DNA of 64,000 bases. Source: Amoebophrya sp. A120. Its lineage: Eukaryota; Sar; Dinophyceae; Syndiniales; Amoebophryaceae. A program made the translations under genes and the position numbers. Location: contig CAJINV010000019.1 in NCBI GenBank assembly GCA_905178155.1, positions 316,475-380,474 of the forward strand, in the 5' to 3' direction. Positions 13,060 to 23,600 of the stretch are shown piece by piece; position 1 is the stretch's first letter, and each line of letters starts with the position of its first letter. The notes under the pieces were generated by a model that saw nothing but the letters and a program-made list of their open reading frames with translations, did not search any database and had not been told where the DNA came from.

Positions 13060-16000
13060 CTACATCCACTTGTTATTCAGTGACACGACCCGGCTTTTGC
13101 TTCCGTCCTGCACGGTCGGTACGGACGCTAAATCATGCACCGCCCCCTCCTTCTGCGCCGCGGCCGAACGGCACTCGAGCCGGACCTCCCCCTCGTACAG
13201 CCCTCGTTGCATTTGCTCGATGGTTCTCGTGCCGAGATCTTGCATGCCGTGCTTCACGCCCTGGAGAACGTAGGGAATTAGAGCGGAGACGGAACCCTGT
13301 GGTCAACAAGATGGTATCATTGTAGAAAAGTGCTTCTCGTCTGTACCTAAACCTATGCACCTCACTGCATTGATCAAGCCAAAAGCGTTTAGCCACACAC
13401 GACCAGGCACCGTCACACGATCCATCACAACAGATTCATCTCCGGATTGGCAGGCAAACGGTATTCAAACCGTCCTTCTTGCATCAAAAGATAGTTTGTT
13501 CTATACCTTGTCAATCACTGCTCCGGCGACCCCCGTCCGGACGTATCCTGAGTAAAAACGTACCCACGCCAGAGTTGTAATGCAGATTTGCAAAGACAGG
13601 AAGACTTGTAATGCGCATCCCCATGCGAGCCATTTCCAGTCGTGTTTTGGAATTTGTGATGCTGTGAACAGGATGAGCAGCTGGATTTGTGATGCGGCTG
13701 CACTTGCTAACCTGCACCACACTGCAGAGTGCAACTTGTCATGCGTGACTCACAAAACGGCTAGGTTTGTGTTGCACAATCCCCATCCTGACTCTGATGT
13801 GGGTACGTTTTTACTCAGGATAGGACGGAAGAGGTCGTTAGGTGCATGGAGGTCCTCCTGTGGCCACTCGCTGCGTTTCTACCCGTGCTATCAAAAGGAA
13901 AAATTCCCCCGCCTGGTATCAAAAAGAGGTTTCTGATGCTGGATTTCAGTACACAGACCAGATTTGTCTTGCAGTAGAGGACTGCAGGCATATGCCAAGC
14001 CTGAGCCGCGATGTTTTGGCGTAGGCTCCTAGCATGAAAAACGTCGATGGTGTAGGCCCAATAGCATCACAAACCGCCTGCATGATGCGGCGGATTCTCT
14101 GGATTTGCCTGCATGCAAGACAGACAGGATTTGTGGTCACAAATACGCATCACAGATTTTCAGAAGGATGCGCTTTCAACACGGGGAGGGAGGATTTTTC
14201 CTCACGATATGTGCGGCTGCTTGGGCTCAGGGATCCGGAACCGCCTCCGCCGGCGCTGGAAGCCGTGCCACGAATACCTTGCATACAGAAAGGAAATTAT
14301 ATCGAGCTGGACTACGAGGTGAAGAGAGCATAATCGAGATGAGCATTTCGATATCCGCTTTTCGTCTATCTCTCAACACACCACTTCCTGTTCCTTGTCG
14401 TACCAGGAGAGCGAATAAAATGCGCGAAAAAGTAAGTAAAGTCCCTCAATGTTACTGTATGTGGTATCACCTCGAAACGCCTTCACGCGGAGGCCGTTGT
14501 GGTAGAAATAGTCTCCCGGCGTTTCTTCTGTTCCCGCGAGCATGGATCCGCAAACCACAGCGGCAGCGCCAAGACACAGCGCCTTCATCATTTGCCCACT
14601 GTTACCGACACCGCCATCTGGGAAATTTTTTTTTTGTGAAGAAAAGGAATGCTTCGAATGATAGCAATCAATACACGTAGATAGGTAGCACCACCACGTG
14701 GTCCCAAGAACACCACGCCCTTGTTGCAACAAGTCGCAGGACAATAAAACATCTTCCCTTCTTACCGGCCAAGACCGGCACCCCGTATTTTTCTCTCGCG
14801 TATTTTGCCACCGTATAAACCGCAGTTGCTTGCGGTCTACCCACCGCCGCCACATCGCCGGTCATGGCAACTGAGCCGCTACCCATTCCCACCTTTATGG
14901 CGTCCGCTCCGGCGTCGCAAAGAGCCTGGTTTGGGGCGCGGTTTGGATCATTGTAATTTACTAGCATGGGGATCAGAATTATTGGGGTACGATACTGCAA
15001 GACGCCATTTATCTGCATGGAGAGAAGCGAACACTCATACAAATCTCGTCCGTGCATACCGAATGAAAAAGTGAATGGAGCTGCAACACCTTATATTCAT
15101 ACGGTACCTTAGCCTGTCTGCAACTGACAACGTTTCCGGCGACGACGTCTATGCCTGGAAAAGACTTTTTGATCTTTTTCAGTAAGTCGATCTGCCCCTG
15201 TGAGTCCCCCTGGTCCGAATCCAAACACAAAACATCAACGCCACATTGTACGCATCTCTGTGCCCGGTAAAAAGCGTCTTCGTTTTCGCCGTGGGACAGA
15301 CAGGGTATCGCTGCAGCGACCTGTTTTGAATGAATTTACGTCGAATTTTCAATTCGATTTCCGCATCACAGGTCTTCTGCATCGTGTGGACCACAGTGCT
15401 GACAACGAAGAAGAATCGATTCGGAAGAAATAATCGGAAAAATGCAAACCACACGCGATTAGACATCATGGTCTCCCTGTCTATAAATGTTCGTACCAGC
15501 AGCTGTTTATTCGCGTCTTTACTTGCCAGCGGGTATTCTCGATTGGTTTTCAGGTCTGTCCTTGAAACCAGCGCCACCAAATCGCCCTCCTTGTTGACGA
15601 TGGGCAGCTTGCCCACCTTCGCCTCCTGCAGTTTCTCGTTGGCCTTCTGCAGGGATATTGGTTCTATCCCGGTGATTAAATCCGTGGTCATCACCTCGGA
15701 AAGCTTGGAATTTCTATCTTCCACCAGGTCAATATCCCGGCTGGTGACAATGCCGAGCAGTTTCCCGCCAAACTCGCCCGTGGAGGTGATTGGTGCGGAG
15801 CTGTACCCCCGCTTCTCCTTCATTTTGTCCAGATCGCGAATGGTTTGGTTCGGTGTCATGCACACAGGGTCCATGATGAACCCATTCTCGTACCTTTTCA
15901 CGTCCAAAATCTGTTGCGACTGCGTTTCCACGTCCTGGTTCCCGTGGATGATGCCGATACCGCCCCACAGCGCCATGGCGATGGCCATTTCTGCCTCTGT

Positions 16001-16404
16001 CACGGTGTCCATGGGAGAGGATATGATTGGTGTTTTCACCTCCAAATTTCGCGTGATCCGGGTGGAAAGGTCGACGTTTTCTACCTGAGTAGATGGAGTG
16101 AAACGATTTTTAAGATTAAGTAGCTGAGTTCTACGAAATCGGACAGGAGCGCAGTCGGAGTTGTGCAATCTTACGCAACATCATCAGCGGTCTTTTTGGA
16201 GCAATTCCGGCTTCTGTCGCCGTCAATCTTGCGAAACTCAGTACGAAAAAGAGCCCTATTATTTCTATCTATCATCTTAAGTACCCCGAAGTCAATGTGC
16301 CCGGGCATGAGGATAATGTCGTCATAGGCCAATGCCGACTGTTTCATGGTACTGAAAACCTCATCGGCTGTCCAGCCGTTCGCACCGTTTCCGCGGTCCG
16401 GCAT
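13060..16404 (-). CDS. IMPDH: Inosine-5'-monophosphate dehydrogenase, catalytic Cys replaced by Ala
   Basis: Family reaction: IMP + NAD to XMP, first step of GMP synthesis, cytosolic. Nine exons: 16404-16285, 16084-15497, 15320-15108, 14925-14766, 14617-14471, 14277-14210, 13888-13823, 13543-13507, 13296-13060; about 540 aa (usual about 510). Start ATG at 16404 (MPDRGNGANGWTADEVF). Family blocks occur in order: SPMDTVTEAEMAIAMALWGG; two CBS repeats (GYSSAPITSTGEFGG, KVGKLPIVNKEGDLVALVSR); PLASKDANKQLL; LCLDSDQGDSQGQIDLLKKI; GNVVSCRQAK; ADGGVGNSGQMMKAL; KHGMQDLGTRTIEQM; SAAAQKEGAVHDL. In the active-site loop the family has GSGS-[IV]-C-[IM]-T; here it reads GSGSVAMTGDVAAVGRPQ, with Ala encoded GCC at 14866-14868. 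The flap between FRG and VAGAVIDKGSV is Ser/Gly-rich and split by two introners. Six ordinary introns have GT-AG ends. Identity is secure; activity is doubtful. Confidence 0.95.
13544..13822. mobile_element. Introner, family B (279-bp subfamily)
   Basis: In the IMPDH flap. Flanking repeat GGACG; with one copy kept the exons join as TCC GTC CGG ACG GGG (SVRTG), in the IMPDH frame. Confidence 0.95.
13889..14209. mobile_element. Introner, family D
   Basis: 321 bp, second insertion in the IMPDH flap. Flanks CGTGC/TGTGC; keeping one copy joins the exons as CGC ACG GGT AGA (RTGR), in frame. Confidence 0.93.
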
Positions 16405-17686
16405 GATTTTCGTTGTGTGTTTTGTTCTTGCCACCAAGATGAATCCGTGGTCTGTGTCGCGAACTAGAAAGCAGGAGTCCTCGGTCGTTGACAGCCCACG
16501 ACAATGAACGCGACCTAGAAGTGCGGAACCTCTCTTTCCTTTCGCCCTTCTTGAGTCTACTTCTTAGCGTGAGGAGCACCGAACTCAGAACTCACGGCAG
16601 GTCACGAGGACAAGAGTGTTCTTGCAGGTGTGCGTGTTCCCGGCCGACCGAAATTGCTCATGCAGTAACCAGCTGCGGTCCTCGAGGACTCATGGCGAAG
16701 GACGAATATGCCATCTTGATTCTTGGTCGTGATAAATCATTCTCCTGCATAGGTAAATGGAGAAGCTCTGCACTGTCTGCTGCCCACACGCTTGGCCCGC
16801 TTCTGGTCGAATGAAATGTGACCGAAGACAAACGATGTTCTTGAACATCTTCGTACATCATAAGCAAGTACTCGCAAGTACAAGAAGAGAGGAAGCACGA
16901 AAAAAAGTGAAAGTCCAAAGAACGACAAAGATCTCATCAACAGATGAAAAAGCGAAAAAGGACCGAGAACCAGGCTTATCAAAATCAGGATCTTTTCATT
17001 CTTAGTTCAACAGGGCCAAGGCCAAGGCGATGTGCTGATCCTGCATTTTCCTTTTGAACACGACGGTCCAAGAAAAGCCGGTGGCTTCGGCTAATCCACA
17101 AGCCTTCAGAGACGATCTTCGCGGACGATTACCGAGGCCGCTAGCTTTATTTCCGACCTGTCGTGTGCACCGTTTGTATCGCGGCTCTTGTTCTTGAGAG
17201 TCTTCGTCTTGTGCGAATGTTGTTGAAGTCGCATTGCCATTTGAGTTCAGTGCTCCAACAGGTCTTCAAAAAAAATCCGATAATGTTGACTTCAATCATC
17301 CGTCTCCTTTATAGCCTTTCAGTTTCTTCACGTTCACTTTACGGCATCCCTTCTATTTTTTGTTTTTCCGACTTTCTTGTCCTCGACAACTTCACTACTT
17401 CACTCTCTACTTCTAGATATTGTTTTCAGTTTTTCACTGATTCGGGGATTGTCAAAAATTGGCTTGTTTTATTCTGAGTCAGTCAGGTGAATTGAAAAAA
17501 AGCAGCACTGAAAGAATGTGTAGTTATGTAGCTGCAAAATTGAAGTCTACTGGATTCAAACTGAATCAAACGATCGTACACGGAAACTACATCAGCATCT
17601 TGATCTAGCACTTGCACTACAATATTTTTACTTTCAAAAAAAGAATTTCACAAGTCAATTAACTCAAAGCCTCGTCAACACCTTTC
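16405..17686. other. Spacer without recognised gene
   Basis: 5' flank of IMPDH and 3' flank of the channel/PDE gene. The IMPDH frame stays open upstream of 16404 without a Met (LVARTKHTTKI), so a longer start with an upstream exon cannot be excluded. No introner ends are present. Confidence 0.45.
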
Positions 17687-20600
17687 CTAGCTTACCCAGC
17701 TCTGCAAGTAGCTCCGATTTGCCTCCAGCCCCTCCTGCAAGACGTGTTTCTGAAAGGCAGAATCATTGCCCACGACGTGCTTGTAGGCGATGGCCAACGG
17801 CTGACACACGACGAGAATGAATCCCAGCGTTACTTTCGACGTGTCCGTCGCGTCGCGGTCGCAAAACGGGGAAACCTGCGGAAAAAACTCTCGCTGCACG
17901 TCCCCCTGGTTGAAAGTATGGATCGCAAAAGCTAGGGAAGTAGCCCAGGCCCACCTCAAAGTTCAAATGAAATTGACCTATCGTGCGAGCCCGGCGAACT
18001 ACATGACAAATATCAAGCTTTCGATCATCTACGGTGGAAGCACTTCTGTCGTGCAATTGCTATCTGCAGATCATCCTGGAGGTATCTATTCACACCTGTT
18101 TCGCAGCTTTTGCAGTGCATAGAAAAACTCATCATGGAGCTTCTCGCTCCACCGGAGCATCTGCTGCAGCGGCCGGCAGCACCAGGAATAGTCGGCGTGT
18201 CCTGAGTAAAAACGTACCCACGCCAGAGTTGTAATGCAGATTTGCAAAGACAGGAAGACTTGTAATGCGCATCCCCATGAGAGCCATATCCAATCGCGTT
18301 TTGGAATTTGTGATGCTGTGAACAGGATGAGCAGCTGGATTTGTGATGCGGCTGCACTTGCTAGCCTGCACTACACTACAGAGCTCAACTTGTCATGCGT
18401 GACTCACAAAACTCCTAGGTTTGTGTTGCAAAATCCTCATCCTAACTCTGGTGTGGGTACGTTTTTACTCAGGATACGGCGAGCTTCAGTGTCATCGCCA
18501 GCAGCAACGCCACATCTTCGAACGAGGCCAGCGTGTCCATGCCCGCGGCAAGCTTCGTCTTGAACAGGCTCATATGCATTGCAAATATGTCTGGGTCTGG
18601 ATGGATTCAACTTTGTGATGCGAGTTCTACATCATGACGAAATCTGTCATGCATGGTCAGCAAAAGACCCCATTTCCTGTTACAGAAAGGGGGCACTTGT
18701 CATGCGGATTAGGCATTGGGGTACCTGCTCGGAATCTGTGATGCTAGGGCTTGCATGCCAGACGATCTGAGCTAGGCAAAAACTGCATCACAAATGTCTG
18801 CACTCTTCCAGACCCAGACATATTTGCATTTGGTAGCTCACCTCGCGGAAGTGCTGGCTCAAGTCCGTTTTCAAAATCGCGGCGATCAGTAACTTGCGGA
18901 ACGCTTCCTGCATGTCTTTGGGCACGTGCAGGAGAAAGTTCAGCTCCGGGTCGGCTAGGTTGGTAAACGTCAAGGACAACGAGTAGGACTGGTTCACAGC
19001 CTTGTCGTTGTATCGGATGGCGCGCGGGTGCTTCACCTGAATCAGGAAGTCGTTCGACAAGCCGGGGTACTCGAGGTACAGCGTCATGCACCCGAAGAAG
19101 AGCGTGAACATGTGCAGCGGCATATCATAAGGAAAAATCCCCTCTCCCCATATCGAAACGGTATGGCACCGAAAATTTGCGCTGCTGATTTGAGACCACA
19201 AGTAGCCATGTCTGTCTTGCAAGAAGACAAGCGCAGAGGCTTCCTCGCCATTATGGAATCGATTTGGCATGCTGTTGGGCCTAGAGGACAGCCGTTTGCA
19301 ATGCTAAACCACTAGACCCAAACCAACGCCCCTACCTAGGCTGAGGATCTGGCTGCGATGCCTTACTGCAAGACAAATCGGATTTGTGTACGCAAATCCA
19401 GCATCAGAAATTTCGTTTTGATGTGGGGAGGGGGGATTTTTCATGTTGATACGGCATCAGGTTCGGGTTTTGCTGCAGCAGCCCGTGCTGCAGAAAGTAG
19501 TGCACCGACTGCGCCATGTATCGCAAGAAAAAACTGCTTCACTGTGAACTTGTGATGCAGAAAATGGGACACAGAACTCTTTGTCTTGCTACAACTGCAA
19601 GGCATTAGATTTGCAAGCGTGTTTTCCCTTAGGAAGCGCGCATGACAAAGTTTCAGTGTCATGTGTAGCAAACTTCTGATGCAGATCTTGCAAAGTCATC
19701 ACAGTGAAACAGTTTTTTCCTGTGATACCATGTTGCAGGCATGCGCGAACCCGTGGAACGGCACCTGGGCGCGGTGCCGCTCCTGCGCGAAACTGCAGAA
19801 ATTGAACAACAGGTCGAAATCCAAGTTCAAAATGCCCACCAAATCGTAGCAGATCAGCAGTTTGAGGAAAATCACCGGAATGGCGTTCACGTCGCACACC
19901 TCGGCCGCCATCAGCATGTCGCATATTGTGAGGAAAAATCCCCCCTCCCCATACCAAAGTGCGATACTTCAGAAAATTTGTGATGCTGATTGGACGCCAC
20001 AAATCGTCTCTGTATTGCAAGGAGGCAAATCCAAAAGCCCCGCCGTGTTCTGCGGGCAATTTGCAATGCTGTATGACCTACGGAGGACATGCCTGCCTTG
20101 CTAGGCGGCTACGCCAAAACGTCCCTACTCCGGCTGTGAATCTGTCTGCAGTCCTCTACTGCAAGACAAATCCGATTTGTGTACCCAAATCCTGCATCAC
20201 AGATTTCCATTTCGATACGGGGAGAGGATATTTTTTCTTTCGATATCGCACGACCAGTCGTCCATCAGCCGCAACGCGGTTTCGATCTGCTCCTCCTTAT
20301 CAAATGCAAATATGTCCGGGTCTGGAAGATTTGGGGAGTTTGTCATGCAAATTGTACATGGCCTCCGATGCCTGTGATGCATTCTCTAGCATCACAGCTT
20401 TCGCAATAAAGTCAAATATCCTAAACCCTAGACCCATAAAACCCTATCGGCGGACCGGGACGGAAGCAGGACGTAGATCGGAGGGAAGAAGATGTGGCGA
20501 AGGGGCGTAGGGGCCGCCTGATCAGAGAAAAAGCGCAAACCGCATGGTCTGAACCTAAAATTACTATGAGAATGTTCATAACCCGAGAGGATAACGACAA

Positions 20601-23600
20601 CGAAAGTGTCGTGCCCCAACCCAAAAAAAATACTGCTTGGTGCCAGTAGGGCCCGGGGAAAACAAAGAGCAAGCAAGAAGAAGGGAAGGTAAAATCTACT
20701 TTCAAAAAGCGCTAGTATAGCCTTATGCTCTGATCCGTCCGGGCGTGCACTCCCATCTGGTTCTAAAGCTTCAGCAGTGCTGGCATCACAGCTTTCGCAA
20801 TAAAGGTTTGCTCATGCCTATTCTGCATGTGAAATGCTCTCTTTGAGTGGCAACAATCTGAGCGCCTTTTGCCTCTCATGCAATACAGATTTTTGTGTGA
20901 TCGACAGCTAGCATCACAAATCCCATGCTTTCCAGACCCAGACATATTTGCAGTTCATACTCCTCCCCGGCAGACAAATTTGACCGTAAGTACAGCTGTG
21001 AGTGCAGTTGCGCCACAATGTCCTCCTGCGTGGCCTGCTTGCCCCCGGTGTTCACCTCCGAGGGCCGGCGCGCTCGGCTCATGGAGCGGACCGACGTCGT
21101 CATGCCCGCGCCCCCGCCCCGGGTGTAGGACCCGCCCCGCGTGTAGGAGCTCGTCCCCGCCTGGCGGGTGTAGGACCCCCGGGTGTAGCTCCCCCGTATC
21201 AAATGTAAAAATGTCTGGGTCTGGAAGATGGCAACTTGTCATGCTAAATCTGAATCAGGCAAAAAACTGTGTTGCATGATTGCCAAAAGCTGTGCACTTT
21301 TGACCTAATCGAGAGGCAGTTTCTCGTGCAGGATAGGCATTGGAACGAAAGGCTTCGCAGAATCTGTCATGCGATGTCCTACATACCAGACCTCATGGGT
21401 TATGGAAAACCTGCATGACAAACCTTGCACTTTTCCAGACCCAGATGTCTTTGCAATCCATACCCCGCACCCCGCCCCGATTGACCACGGAACCGCGGTT
21501 GGCAAAAGACCTATCAACTGGAAAAATGTCTGGGTCTGGAAGAATGCAACTTGTCATGCTAAATCTGAAGCATGCAAAAATCTGTGTTGCATGATTACCA
21601 AAAGTCGTCCAGTTTTGACCAAGTCGGGAGGGAGTTTCTCATGCAGGATAGGCATGAGAGAGATCGCACAGAATCTGCCATGCTAGGTCCTGCATTCCAG
21701 ACCTCATGGGTCAGGGAAAAGCTGCATGACAAGTCGCGCATTCTTCCAGACCCAGACATTTTTACATTTGATAAGACCCGCGGACCTGCGACTGCGCCAC
21801 GTAGGTGCCCCGTATCAAAATGAAAAATCCCCCCTCCCCATATCAAAAGAGAAATCTGTGATGCGGGATCTGTGTACACAAATCACACTTGTCTTGCAGG
21901 AAAGCACTGCACGCAGATCGCAAGCGTGAGGGGGTGCCTTTTGGTGCAGGAACCTAGCATGGCAGACGTCTGCCCTGTAGGCCTTGCAGCATTACAAAAC
22001 GCCTGCATATCGCGGCGGACTGTCTAGATTTGTCTTCTGGCAAGACAGACAGGATTTGTGGTCACAAATCTGCATCACAAATTTTCGGAAGGACATGTTT
22101 TCAATATGGGGAGGGGGGATTTTTCCTTGCAATACCCCGCACGTTGTCCTCGCCGCTGCCGCCCATGCCGGCGGCCGTCGCCGTCCCGGACGAATTCGCC
22201 GTGCCGTCACCGAGCTGTTGGAGATGATAGGATTCATTCTCGTGTCTTGTTCATAAACGAACCCCGTGCTGAAGCAAGAAAAAAGTTTTGGCTTGTTTAC
22301 GGATTTTATTTGGCAACTGTATGCTCTTCTCCTTCGTTCATCATGAGCAGACAAAACAAAAACGATGCTGAGGATGACGTGATTGGATCTTCTTCTGTTG
22401 AGACCACCACACGATATCGATTTCTATCTCCAAAAACATGCAGTCAACTTACTTGCTGTATCCACGCCGTCATGCTGGCGTCGTTTTTTTCGCTGTCGTT
22501 TTTGCTTTTGCCCTCGTCTTCCGTCGGATCATCGACGGACACCTTGTACAGCTTGTTTTCCAGGATCATGTCCACAATCCATTCGAGGTCCTGCCCCGTC
22601 TGCGCCGGAATCTTCAGGTTCTGCAGCTTCTCCAAAAGCTCTAGCACCCGCTCCACGTGCGATTTCGCCCCGTCCGCGAGCGTTTTGGTGACTTTCTTCA
22701 GCTTCCGCCGCGAATCGGAGATCATCACCATCACGCGCACCAGACGGAGCAGCCGGAGCAGCCCCAATATGAAATGCAAAGCGAAAGCACTCGTATAAAT
22801 GTATTACAAATTTCCTCAGCATGAGAAATGAAATTTGTACTGCTAATTTGCCGTAAGAGCAGGATTTGTAATGCATGTATGATTACAATACGAGTGCGAT
22901 ACTTTTGCACAGGATACCCAACCCCGTGGTACCAACGGTGGACCCGAGAAACACGAACCAACAGATGAAGGAGACCAGCACGATGACGGAGTCGAAGAAA
23001 TTCCAGGGGTCCAGGATGAAAGGCAAAAATCCCCCCTCCCCATATCGAGACGAAGTTTCTGATGCTGGAATTCCGTACACAAATGCGCGCTGTCTTGCAG
23101 TACGGCATCACTGCCGGATCCTCAGCCTAGGTAGGGGCGTTTGTCTAGTTGTTTAGCATTACAAACGGCTACCCTCTAGGCCCAACAGCATGACAAATCC
23201 CTCCGCAAATGGCACGGAAGCCCCTGCGCTTGTCTTCTTGCAAGACAAATCTGATTTGTGGCCACAAATCAGCAACACAAATTTTCGGAGACATACCGTT
23301 TCGATATGGGGAGGGGGAGTTTTTCCTCATGATATCCAGGATGAAAGTGGTTCCGTACCCGAAGAGCTTCAGCGCGATCTCCAGCACGAAGAGGAGCATG
23401 ATGCAGAAGTCCAGGTATGTGAAGGCGTAGTACAGCGACAATCGCCCCTGTTCAGACAGCCCCGGACACAAGGAGGAGGTTTTGCACTCATTCGGTTCGT
23501 CCGAAAGCTTCCAGCAGTCGGAGATAACGATGGACAGCATGAGGAACGACGCGTAGAAGCCGACGAGACTGTTGAGGTAGTTAAGTCCTTGACAAATTTC

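Larger units (their letters stand above)
20298..20959. mobile_element. Introner, family A, enlarged by a nested insertion
   Basis: 662 bp, channel/PDE gene. Normal family A ends and flanking repeat CTCCT, but the interior is interrupted by an extra segment of about 394 bp (see 20412-20805). Confidence 0.9.

Noticed and set aside
15330-16088. 252-codon plus-strand frame
   Set aside because: Antisense to the CBS-domain exon of IMPDH.
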